Below are positions 54,830 through 64,000 of a DNA stretch of 64,000 nt, in pieces (the first letter of the stretch is position 1; each line of letters opens with the position of its first letter). The position numbers and the translations under genes were made by a program. The stretch is from Agapetus fuscipes. Lineage: Eukaryota; Arthropoda; Insecta; Trichoptera; Glossosomatidae. The notes beneath the pieces were generated by a model that was given only the letters and a program-made list of their open reading frames with translations, was not told where the DNA came from and made no database searches. The stretch lies in assembly GCA_951799405.1 (NCBI GenBank), contig OX637339.1, positions 8,556,001 to 8,620,000 on the forward strand, read 5' to 3'.

Positions 54830-54965
54830 GAGTAAAAGTACAATGAGATGGTTCGGGTGTCTAGAAAGAATGGATGAGAAAAAACAACTATCAATAAGAG
54901 TGTACAAAGGGAAATTTCATAGGGAAGCTTGGAAAGGAAAGACCAAGGAAAAAATGGATTGATTA
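54830..54965 (+). pseudogene. RTE LINE C-terminal fragment
   Basis: Reads STMRWFGCLERMDEKKQLSI, then VYKGKFHREAWKGKTKEKM, matching the MRWFGHVERMKDD...VYKESVKGK part of the RTE ORF at 51292-53220, with substitutions and truncation at both ends. Confidence 0.75.
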
Positions 54966-55022
54966 AATAAGTAAGATTACAAATCAGTCAGAAGAGCGTT
55001 TTTGTAGATTGGAAATAACAAA

Positions 55023-55522
55023 TGTGGACCGGTCCGTAGCTCAGTGGTAACACTGCGGACTCTGAATGGGAAGGTTGTGGGTTCGATTCCCGGCGGAGCA
55101 CAAAAAATATACCATTTATATTTTCAAATTTGCTCTTCGCCGGGTTGAAAAATTCATAAAACCTTTACCACTGACCGGTCACCAAAAGTCCATCCAGCCT
55201 TACAGCAACTGGGTCTTGCTTGAGAATTGGCGCTTTGTAACGACGACAATCAAGCTCGTAAAAAGATCGATAGCTCAATTGGTAGAATGCTTGCATTCCA
55301 TGCCGAGAGCAAGGGTTCGATCTCAAAGGTTTACTCAGCCTTCACAAGAAATGAGAACCAGCCGCCCCGGGAGCTGGGAAACCTCCTCTCAATTGAAAGT
55401 GGTTGGTGTGAGGCCGGCCCCCTAACCTTTAAAAATAAATAGGTCCCGAAGCGCCACATGCGACCCCTTCGGGGATAACGCTGGCAAGAAGTTACACTAT
55501 ATGTGTAGTTTAGTTGCGTTGC
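55023..55522 (+). mobile_element. Dimeric SINE (B+A), best-preserved copy
   Basis: B head (A box CCGTAGCTCAGTGGTAACAC, B box GGTTCGATTCCCGGC) and body run from 55023 to about 55261. They join directly to the A head (GATAGCTCAATTGGTAGAAT, GGGTTCGATC) and body, ending GAAGTTACACTATATGTG. Part of the A body after its B box is deleted. Confidence 0.9.
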
Positions 55523-55524
55523 GT

Positions 55525-55625
55525 ATGAGATGTAAGGAGTGTGCAAGAACAGAATAAACTGGAGACGCATCTGCATAAGTTCTGGCCACCCCTAGCGGAA
55601 TGGCTGCTGGATACAGTAACACTGC
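55525..55625 (+). mobile_element. RTE-like LINE tail, diverged
   Basis: The phrase GGCCACCCCTAGCGGAATGG is shared with the RTE at 53207-53228, followed by a different tail (CTGCTGGATACAGTAACA). From 55626 to 55828 I recognise nothing. Confidence 0.6.
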
Positions 55626-55828
55626 AATTAATGTGGTGGGTAGTAGGAGTGTTCTTTTCATTTCCACAGCATAATATTTTCTCATTATTTTGAAATTAAA
55701 ATGAAACCACAAAGGTGCAATCTCCCAAATTGAATAATATTTACTAAGAAAGTTACAACTTCCTCTCTTGATAAGCATTGACCTGAATTATGTTTCTTTC
55801 TCTATAACTGTTTACCAAAACATCATAT

Positions 55829-56142
55829 TGTTGCGAATGTATTTTGTTTTGGCTGTGTGAGTCTGTGAAGTCTATAGTTGCAAGGTACTTGTATTTGTTC
55901 CATATTGTGTGAGTGCTTACTCGAATATTCTGTGCCAGTTCTCAGTGATTCGAGAACAATTCTTATGCCTGCCTATAAAAAGGGCCAAAGCTGTCTGCAG
56001 CGGGAGACTTGTATCTGAGCCGTCAAGCTAAACAGTTCAAAAGAAACTCTGTATTCGAAGCAAATGTGAACCGTATTTAAATCAATTTTTGTGAAATAAA
56101 TTATTTGAAGTTTTTATTAAATTTAACCCGTAAATTAAAACA
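55829..56142 (+). mobile_element. Probable solo LTR
   Basis: Runs from TGTTGCGAATG to AAATTAAAACA, flanked on both sides by ATAT (55825-55828 and 56143-56146). CCTATAAAAAGGG at 55972 is a good TATA box, and AATAAA at 56095 a polyadenylation signal, in LTR order. No second copy is present for comparison. Confidence 0.6.
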
Positions 56143-56185
56143 ATATTGTTATTTTGTAAAACTATTTTTACCGTGCATTACAGTT

Positions 56186-56542
56186 TGGTATGAGGCTGAC
56201 CTCACATACTGTTAAAACTTGGTTCACAATTAATTGTCAATGTCGGCAGACGGCAGGAAAGACCGCAGGAGTTATAAGGTTTATTTTCACGTGAGGTTTG
56301 GTTTATTTTTATGCACACGCAACATGTATAAGCGCGAACTTACATGTGCCCGCTTGTGGGCATGCATTCAATATGCGCCTTAAGCCACTGGACTACAGAA
56401 CGGTCAATGTTAATGTAATATAATTGCAACTTAGATTATAGATTAAAGAGTGCTCCGCAAGGAATTGAATCCAGTATCTTCCTAAAAAAGAGTTCCTAGC
56501 GTACATACCTAAACCACCGGACTACAGAGCGGTCAATGTTAA
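56186..56542. repeat. Repeat C followed by antisense tRNA-like heads
   Basis: Bases 56186-56448 are a plus-strand repeat C. Short antisense head-like pieces containing CCACTGGACTACAGAACGGTC-type ends occur near 56383-56404 and again at 56436-56542 (CCACCGGACTACAGAGCGGT). From 56543 to 56993 I see nothing recognisable. Confidence 0.6.
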
Positions 56543-56993
56543 TATAAAATATTTGCAACTTAGATTATAGATTACCACAGAATTGGCATGGAAAATGAAA
56601 ATCAAGGTTCTTCACATCGTACTAGCCGTAACACGTAAAATAAAAAAGATCTACTATTGAATATTATCAGTGCGACTCAGCACGCAGTTGTTTTGGTTAG
56701 TTGAAACTGGCAAGTGGCAAGTCAGTCAGTGTTGGTCGTTTGTACCGGGAGGACGTCTCGCTGAAAAATCTGTCGGAAAAGATCGCGAAATACACGTATA
56801 CATCAGAAAATAAAATAAAAGTTTGAAATAAATTAATACAGTGAATATATCAAAGGAATAACGTGTACTTTAAATTTGTAAATATAAAAAAGTTTTTTTT
56901 TTAAATACTTACGTGTTTCTGTTTTAATGTAAAATACATTTAAACGAAGTTTTACTATGTTTTTTACGGTCTATTCTATAATTTAAGTTGCAA

Positions 56994-57845
56994 AGATATA
57001 TTGACATTTATGGCTCATATTTAATGTACGGCCACAAAAGCAGACGCGTGTAAAATCGCGCTTACACATGCTGCATGTGTATTTACAAAAGAAAACTAAC
57101 CTTGCATTGGTAATTCATTGTTTATAATCTGAGTTGCAATTTAAGATAAAGTTCAAGGTTTAGCGCGCATACCAATTCATAATTATATGTTATGTATGTT
57201 CACGCATGCACAGTGTTTTCAGCAAGAGTTTTATTACAGTTCAAATTTATTATGTCTTGATGGATGTTCCTTGACTTATTGGATGGTATGAGGCTGAACA
57301 CCAATACTGTAAAAATTGGTTCATTGTTGTGACTTTCACTTTGTTTCGTGGGAGCTTGGTAAGAGATGCAGGGCTTATGTTTATTTGATATTTGTTTGTT
57401 ATTCAAATTTTATAAGTAAGTACTACTTACTTACACAAGAATCATGTTTTAGCGCAGACTAACACGTGTCTGCTTGTGGGTCTGACTGCATTAAATATGA
57501 ATCTTTAATATTTACAAATTAGATTATAGATGAGGCACATATTTTCCAAGGCTTTTTAAAAAATGTTTTCTCTTCATTTTTATATTGTTCGTTAGAGGTT
57601 TAGATTTTATCAATATTTATAATCTAAGTTACAAACATAATATTCTATTTGCATTAGTCTCTTATTAAGAATATTATATTCCTTGACTATTAGGTTGGTA
57701 TGAGGCTGACCCCCATGATGCAAAAACTTGGTTCACTTTTGCCAATGTGGCAAGAGTTGCAAGGTTTATTATGTGATGTTTGATGTGTTTTTTTAAAGTA
57801 CCTACACATGCAGCATGTGTAAGCGCGAAATTTTCCATGTCTGCT
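56994..57845. repeat. Cluster of repeat C pieces
   Basis: Antisense piece 56994-57100, full plus-strand copy 57268-57530, and a plus-strand copy 57688-57845 that is cut short and joined to repeat I. Bases between are AT-rich with short C-like scraps (GATAATCTAAGTT-type). Confidence 0.65.
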
Positions 57846-58110
57846 TGTCTTAGATGTCTTAAAACTGAATAAGTTCTGATTCAATGATTTGAGAAATCGT
57901 GGATAAAACATTTTATTGGGTGTAACTTCTCACAGTAAGTGAACTAATTATATGAAAATGCACATGAAAACTTTCTTAACTGCAGGATTTTCACACTTTT
58001 GTAGTTTCTTCTCTCGTAGAAAATAAAAAAATGTTCTTTTATCTGAGAAACCCATGATAGTTTATTCTGTCACTTATTAAATTTTATCTTTAAGGTATCG
58101 ATATGATTGC
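57846..58110 (+). repeat. Repeat family I
   Basis: From TTAAAACTGAATAAGTTCTG through AACTTCTCACAGTAAGTGAA to the TCTGAGAAACCCATG region and beyond. It is preceded, without a gap, by a truncated repeat C. Confidence 0.6.
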
Positions 58111-58367
58111 AACTTAGATTATAGATAGATGTTCAGCTTAGTTGCGTTTATAGCGTCTATTCTGGTGTTCATTTATACATTTTCAGTACATTTACCTACC
58201 TAGGGAATTTCAAAAAAAAAAACTATGTAGGTATGTCTTTTATGCTATGTTATATTTACCTTATATATAATATTATATTACTTTTTAGTACATAATAGCA
58301 TGTACTTAAAATGAATAAAAAACGTTGTAGCATATTTATGTACCTACCTACGTCATCTATAATCTTA

Positions 58368-58541
58368 GAGCCTGTCCAGATAGGGCGTTTTACGCGCGAG
58401 TGCACTCGCGCGTTGCATGAGGTTGCATGAGGACACGCGCGTGAGCATCTGGACGGGATGTATGTGGCTCTAGTATCTTGGCTACGCGCGAGTGTCTAAC
58501 TCGCGCGTAAAACGCTCCATCTGGATCTGGATAAAAGGCTC
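58368..58541. mobile_element. CpG-rich MITE with TTA target duplication
   Basis: Ends GAGCCTGTCCAGATAGGGCG and a matching CTGGATAAAAGGCTC, with inner GCGTTTTACGCGCGAG / CTCGCGCGTAAAACGC arms pairing over most of the 174 bp. Flanked by TTA on both sides, which fits a Harbinger-type TWA target. Confidence 0.7.
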
Positions 58542-58584
58542 TTAGTTGCAAATATATATCAACCTAGTAAGAAGCATGACAAGG

Positions 58585-58810
58585 TGTTGCCGGTGTTGGA
58601 ATGTGACTAGCGAATGTTTGAAATAAATACAGCGCCGGCTTGAATCCCATCAGGCCCTATTGACGATAGCTTTGACACTGAATTGAAAGATGCCACTTGG
58701 TTATTATTGGTTAAAACGTGTAAGGGTGAACTTGTACGTGTCTGCTTATGGGCAAGCATTTAATATTTACCATAAATGTTAATTTATCTTTGCAACTTGG
58801 ATTATAGATG
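58585..58810 (+). repeat. SINE D fragment joined to repeat C end
   Basis: Bases 58585-58700 are a decayed SINE D (GCCGGTGTT start, GGCTTGAATCCCATC B box). Bases 58718-58810 are the end of repeat C. The sequence to 58998 has nothing else. Confidence 0.55.
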
Positions 58811-58998
58811 TAAGATGGATAAATTATGTTAGCACCCTCCACAAATTTCAAAATGTATTTCACTTTTCGGCTGTCAAACGTCACACACTCACACCGTCTA
58901 TGTGATTAGGGTCCTAAGTAACGAATTTAAAAAAACCTTTTTCCCTTGCAATTCGGCCGTGTGACGTTACAATTAAAATTAAAATTAGGATGATTTAT

Positions 58999-59163
58999 TA
59001 CCTTTGGTGACCGGTCTTTCGTAAAGGTATATGAATTTTTCAACCCAGCGAAGAGCATATTTGAAAATATAAATTGGCATATTTTTTGTGCTTCGCCGGG
59101 ATTCGAACCTACAAAATTTCATTTACGAGTCCGAAGCGCTAACCACTAGACTACGGACCGGTC
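58999..59163 (-). mobile_element. SINE family B
   Basis: Antisense copy with an intact head (CGGGATTCGAACC in plus orientation; GACCGGTCCGTAGTCTAGTG on the minus strand), truncated in the body. From 59164 to 59595 the sequence is AT-rich and featureless. Confidence 0.85.
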
Positions 59164-59595
59164 GTACGGACAACACAATAGTGTTGTCTCTGAATTTTTT
59201 TCCGAGTCCATTGCCCTACAATTCACGATTTATTAAAAAAATCTTATATTACGTTCAAACTACTAAATCTAAATAATTCAATAAATCATTAAGAATACAA
59301 ACACGGCAGAAAACATATAATTGCAACTTAAATTACAGATAATGGTTCACAATACATCACTGAAATTAATTCGTATAATTTAAATACACTCATCAATCAC
59401 GACTAATTATTGTGATTTAAATAAGAGATATCAATTTAGTTTTGTAATCTGTGTTTTTTTATAATCAATTGATTAAAATAATCGAAAGATTATGGTGTTG
59501 ATGCGTGATATGAGAAAATTATGAAATCGACCTACATACGTTGTGTTTAAACAAATGTAAACAAATAAACAAATCGCTTCCCTAGATCTAGGGTA

Positions 59596-59882
59596 ACCGG
59601 TCCGTAGTGTAGTGGTAACGCTTCGGACTCGTAAAAGGAAGGTTGAGAGTTTGAAAAAATATACCATTTATATTTTGGAAAGTGCTCTACGCTGGGTTGG
59701 AAAATTCATTGCCTTTACCAAAGACCGGTAACAAAAGGTTCATCCAGACTTACAACAACTGGATCTTGCTTGAGAATTGTCGCTTTTTAGCGCGGACGAA
59801 GCTCATAAAAAGTCCGATTGATTGTTCAGTTGGTAGAATGCTTGCATTCCATGCCGAGAGCAAGGGTTTGATCCCCACTGAT
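59596..59882 (+). mobile_element. Dimeric SINE (B+A), truncated
   Basis: B head (its B box damaged) and body, then at about 59810 an A head with GGTAGAATGCTTGCATTCC and GGTTTGATCCCCACT. The A body is absent and repeat I follows at once (59880-60070). Confidence 0.8.
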
Positions 59883-60100
59883 TTGAGAAATCGTGAATAA
59901 AACATTTTATTGGATGAAACTTCTCATAGTAAGTGAACTCATTGTAAGGAAATTCTCATTAAAAAAACCTAAGATACAGGAATTTTACACTATTTTAGTG
60001 TTTTCTCTCGTTGAAAATAGAAAAAAAGTGCATTAATCGGAGAAACCCATGTTAGCGTAATATTAAAGATTTTAAATTATGATTACGGTCGTTAGACATT

Positions 60101-60620
60101 TTATAGAATGAAAAAAACGGATTTTACTGACCGTGTAAAAGAGAAGAACGATTTTCTCTACGTTTCGTCGGAGTCATGTCCGACGTCCTCAGGAGACGTG
60201 TGTCCTCTACAAGGAGGAGCCACGAACTGTTGAATTATCGTTGAGCAATCGAAATACACAGGCACCCCAACTTCAACAGAGATGACAGCTACAAACTTTC
60301 CAGTATATGGAGGCCAGTAAGTACTAACTTCAATGATCCACCCTTTTATTAATCGGACGATTTCATAAGAAGACATAATATCGTCCTTCTGTACAACTGG
60401 GGCTATAGCGACATCTATGAATGTATCTCCGAAGGTTAATAAAAATACCTACAACCTTCGGCCTCGATCAAACAACAATAATTCAACAGTTCGTGGTTCC
60501 TCCTTGTAGAGGACACACGTCTCTTGAGGACGTCGGACATGACTCCGACGAAACGTAGAGAAAATCGTTCTTCTCTTTTACACGGTCAGTAAAATCCGTT
60601 TTTTTCATTCTATCTAGGAA
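60101..60620. mobile_element. Penelope-like element end with inverted terminus
   Basis: Arms 60101-60240 and 60481-60620 are inverted copies (TTTTTTCATTCTAT-type ends, GTAGAGAAAATCGTTCTTCT inside). They enclose about 240 bp that match the 3' coding part of the Penelope fragment at 61495-62185 (region of EIHRHPNFNRDD). Inverted leading termini of this kind are usual for Penelope elements. Both arms contain the hammerhead-like stem-loop (60161-60192 minus, 60524-60556 plus). Confidence 0.8.
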
Positions 60621-61304
60621 TCAAAACAAAACGAACCGACAACTACAAGATAGAAAGCGAATTCTCTGCCAACTGAACTATCAAACGGTCTAACGAAATA
60701 TTTTTTTTCAGGTTGAAATTTTGTAGAATATGTAGATAAACAATAACATATGTGTGTTTTCTTTCAGCCATCTAAGTACATAAATAAATAAAACTGTGTT
60801 GGTTCATGAAAAAATAATATCAACTCAAATATCATATAACTCATATCGATTTTGTGTAATATTTAATAAGTGACGAGTAGATTAAAAGAAGTGCTGATTC
60901 ATATCAAAATTTGTGATTTTTTGTGGATTTAAAAAGTTTTCAAGACAATTTTTGGGATTTTCTACATCTTGAAATTTTTCTGAAAATTTGGACGAGTTTG
61001 AACTCAACAGAAGGTAATATTTTAAATATTCTATACATCATATTTTTTCAGGAAACCTGTAAAATATTCTCGGAAAGTTTGGTGCCGATCGAATCAAAAA
61101 CAGTTCCCAATTCCATATTTTCCTGAAACGCTGTCAGTAAACTCTGAAATAACCTTACAAAAGGAGGCGATATTTGAATTTTGAAACCTCAAGGATAGTT
61201 TGTTGATAATTATGATATGAAAACGATACGTCCTTTTTTCCATTTAACCCATAGAGTCATGGAATCCATGCATAGAGTAATAATGTGCAGTAATATTATT
61301 AAGA
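60621..61304. other. No gene seen
   Basis: AT-rich sequence. A decayed tRNA-like head may be present in antisense near 60650-60695 (CTGCCAACTGAACTATCAAA). The phrase GTGCCGATCGAATCAAAAAC near 61082 may belong to the Helitron-like end that follows. Confidence 0.35.
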
Positions 61305-61349
61305 TTTAACCAGACTGAGCCAAAGCAACGCGTGGCAGGGCACAGCTAG
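61305..61349 (+). mobile_element. Helitron-like 3' terminus
   Basis: The sequence GCAACGCGTGGCAGGGCACA followed by GCTAG and then T resembles the 3' end of insect Helitrons. The family differs from the tandem pair at 6704-10450. I could not place a matching 5' TC end. Confidence 0.4.
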
Positions 61350-61494
61350 TATTTTATATTGAACAATGAATTTTTGGAAAAAGACTAGATTTTCTTTTAC
61401 TTTTAAGACGGTTCAATTTTGAAGAATTACAATTAGGTCCGCACGTGAATTGACTTAGCCAAAAATTGTGTCATCAATCGGCCATCAAATCTGA

Positions 61495-62185
61495 TAAGAT
61501 GACTTGACTGATTTCTTATCTCACCTGAACCGTGTACACCCCCAGATTAAGTTCACATTGGAGATAGAAACTGACAATTCCATTCCTTTCCTGGATGTAT
61601 TGGTGCGCAGGAAGTTAGACGGCAGTTTGGGCCACTCTGTCTACAGGAAGCCCACACACACCAACAGATACCTTCACAAAACCTCGCATCATCACCCTGC
61701 ACAATTGATGTCAGTCCCCTCATCTTTATTGACTCGAGCCAGAAGAATTTGTGACGAAGAAATACGTAGATTCTATCTAAGGAAAGATTTCTCATCCCCC
61801 GACTTGTGAAGGAAGCAATTGAAATACACAGGCACCCCAACTTCAACAGAGATGATAGCTACAAGCTTTCCAGTATATGGAGGCCAGTACTAACTTCAAT
61901 GATCCACCTTTCCATTAATCGGACGATTTCACAAGAAGACATAATATCGTCCTTCTGTACAACTGGAGCTAGAGCGACATCTATGGATATTTCTCCGAAG
62001 GTTACTAAAAATACCTACAAACTTCGGCCTCGATCTTACAACAACAATTCAACAGTTCGTGGGTCCTCCCTATAAAGGACACACGTCTCCTGAGGACGTC
62101 GGATATGACTCCGACGAAACGTAGAGAAAATCGTTCTTCTCTTTTGCACGGTCAGTAAATCCGTTTTTTTCATTCTTTAAAAGTT
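61495..62185 (+). pseudogene. Penelope-like element, internally deleted
   Basis: ORF 61504-61809 encodes the end of the Penelope reverse transcriptase (FTLEIETDNSIPFLDVLV, GHSVYRKPTHTNRYLH, HHPAQLMSV). Directly after it, in another frame, comes VKEAIEIHRHPNFNRDD...LSSIWRPV, which in full elements lies after the GIY-YIG endonuclease. The linker and endonuclease are therefore missing. The unit ends with the terminal region containing the hammerhead-like stem-loop at 62090-62121 and CGGTCAGTAAATCCG. Confidence 0.88.
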
Positions 62186-62869
62186 ACCAAATTACTTAGT
62201 TTTTCTTTAAAAAACATAATATCAGTTCTATTTAACATTCCATTACTATTAAATAACATATTTGCACTGAGATAATGAGCTATGCTAAATTTGCGATAAA
62301 AAAACAAACTCGAAACGTGCAAGTCATTCGGACTTACGTGAAAAAAAACGGTACCGAGTTTTCGCCTTTTTAATTTTGTCACGACGGTTTTTTGCACAGC
62401 AATAATGCTTCGCCTAGTCATTTTTTCTACCTGCCTACTTACATAGGTATATTTTTTACCTGCGTAACTTATTTTTTTACCCATTACCGGTTCCAATGTG
62501 GCTAAATTGTGAATTCAATTTTTTTCTGACCAAACACGTGAATCTTTTTGTCGCCATTTTGCATCGATATAAATAATATACATAGATGGAGCGCGTGAGT
62601 GTTTTCCTATACAAACGGTTGTGCCACAAAATTGTAGAAAGAAAGAGAAAGAAACATTAGAAATTTTGTTATGTTTCCGTCTCTTTCTGATCTCCATCAA
62701 CATGGATTTGTAAGGACTGGATGGGCTGAGAAAGCAATCCTTTGTGAATTAGAAATGCGCTACCCCACTCATCATACAAAAATCCAAATTCAGTCTATCG
62801 GTAACCTTCCAACTATTTATAGGTGTTGTTGATGATGATGATGTCTCCATCCTTCCGGGCTTGTAGGCC

Positions 62870-63010
62870 ATGTTCAATATTGTAGGCTGCTTATTCTTTT
62901 TTCTCTTTTTGTAAGGCTGCTACGTTTCGTCAGTGACGTGCGACTGACTTCTTCAGGGCTTCTTCTTCGACTGAATTCAGTCGAAGAAAACCTAACAGGT
63001 GACAGCTGAG
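62870..63010 (-). other. Penelope-type terminus, different family
   Basis: On the minus strand 62956-62923 reads CTGAAGA, A, stem GTCAGT, loop, ACTGAC, GAAACG. The adjacent TTCGACTGAATTCAGTCGAA is a perfect 20-bp palindrome. No coding part is attached. Confidence 0.6.
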
Positions 63011-64000
63011 GCTGACGTCTCACAACATACGTTTCCCAAAATGTAAGGAAAAATAACTTAATACGAATAAATTTATATTAAAAAAAAAAATTCAGTGCAT
63101 AATATTTAAGGTTGTGTAGGAACTAAAAAAAACTTAAACAAAAAAGACGCATTACTGACTGTATCTTACTTTTATGTAATAGAGTATTTTTTGATAATTT
63201 TATGAATATCAGCAGATTTTTTTCTCCGTTATTTTAAAGGAGCATCTCTGAAAGTTGTCTTAAATGCTTATTTACATTTTAATATCTTTATTTCTTTTGT
63301 ATTTATATCTAAATAAACCTTAAAAAATACGATTAATGCGTCTAATATAAGAAAAAAAATCTATGGTCAAATAATGGGTATAAGTATGAAGAACTGAGTT
63401 TTTTTATTTATATTTTGTGGTTTTTTACTGTATGCTTTGTTTGTAATAATTCATCACGCGCTTATCATGAGTTTTATTTCATTAAATTAACTTATTTCTA
63501 TTATATGGGGAAATTTTAAAAATTGATGGAACTGTCAGGCTATCTTCGCATGATAGTTGTCTTCAATTTACATGTAGGTAGGTACCTCGATGTTTCCTTG
63601 CCGACGCTTGGTAAACAACTGATTGCAAATGGGGCATACACTATCATTTAGGGCAACAATGATGTGGATCGGATATATACGCTAATGCTCCATCTATATA
63701 TTTTATTTAGATCAATGCCATTTTGGCACGCTATTTGATAACATGTCAATTCATTCTATCCGTTGAAAAATTACATTTTTTACAGTCGATAATGTAAAAA
63801 TAATATGTATTTGCATGCTGTCCTTTTCGTACTCAAATTAATGTAATGTCCGCACATTTGAATCTGACAGTCAATTTACAAGATGGCGACGTTATTTCCG
63901 ATTTTCCCCGTATTCAGTCTAATTAAGTCACGTAGGTCCATAAATCATAGGTTAAACAAAAAAAAATAAAGATATTTTTCCCTCTAACTTATTAATGTAA
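63011..64000. other. No gene seen
   Basis: AT-rich to the end of the window. Near 63881 the phrase AAGATGGCGACG opens a 33-codon frame that I do not regard as a gene. Bases 62186-62869 are similarly without recognised features. Confidence 0.4.

Larger units (their letters stand above)
53533..54830 (-). repeat. Repeat family C split by a hAT element
   Basis: Bases 53533-53772 and 54807-54830 together make one antisense copy. The end ACCTATAAGTCAAGG continues on the far side of the insertion. Confidence 0.85.

Noticed and set aside
62090..62121. Calling a functional canonical hammerhead ribozyme
   Set aside because: An additional base sits between the CTGANGA box and stem II, and I could not place stems I and III with confidence; reported only as hammerhead-like.
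63881..63983. Small ORF after AAGATGGCGACG
   Set aside because: 33 codons with no splice or family support; the phrase also occurs in repeats.

Overview
The window is eukaryotic nuclear DNA, most likely from an insect. It is AT-rich and full of introns and interspersed repeats, and the two genes it carries are animal genes with GT-AG introns. Short TAGG/CCTA-type simple repeats and the mix of tRNA-derived SINEs, RTE and CR1-type LINEs, Penelope-like elements, Helitrons, DD41D mariner and hAT elements fit an insect, but the order cannot be fixed from sequence alone.

Layout. (1) 423-21164, plus strand: a Piwi-clade Argonaute, best read as AGO3, in 13 visible exons. Its 5' end lies left of the window, and the PAZ and PIWI domains with a D-E-D-H catalytic set are complete. 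(2) 21165-31776: intergenic, with SINEs, a TTAA-flanked MITE, a hAT remnant with a transposase dimerisation domain, and a 1.65-kb TIR element present as two nearly identical head-to-tail copies. (3) 31777-47354, plus strand: the microsomal triglyceride transfer protein gene (Mtp), complete in 14 exons whose phases all agree, encoding 902 residues. (4) 47355-64000: no host gene recognised. It holds a 330-bp-arm palindrome, an RTE LINE with a long intact reverse-transcriptase ORF, three-layer nested elements, dimeric SINEs, a solo LTR, and Penelope fragments with hammerhead-like terminal stem-loops.

AGO3 belongs to the piRNA ping-pong pathway that slices transposon RNA. Mtp loads lipid onto apolipoprotein-type particles in the ER. 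They are unrelated neighbours in the same orientation about 10.6 kb apart. The most informative structure outside the genes is nested transposition. In the 7.8-kb AGO3 intron 4876-12701, a LINE relic was hit by a Harbinger-like element. That element contains another LINE, which was split by two tandem Helitrons. Next to this stack a mariner is inserted in a dimeric SINE. In several cases removing the insert restores the target's reading frame or consensus, which fixes the boundaries to the base.
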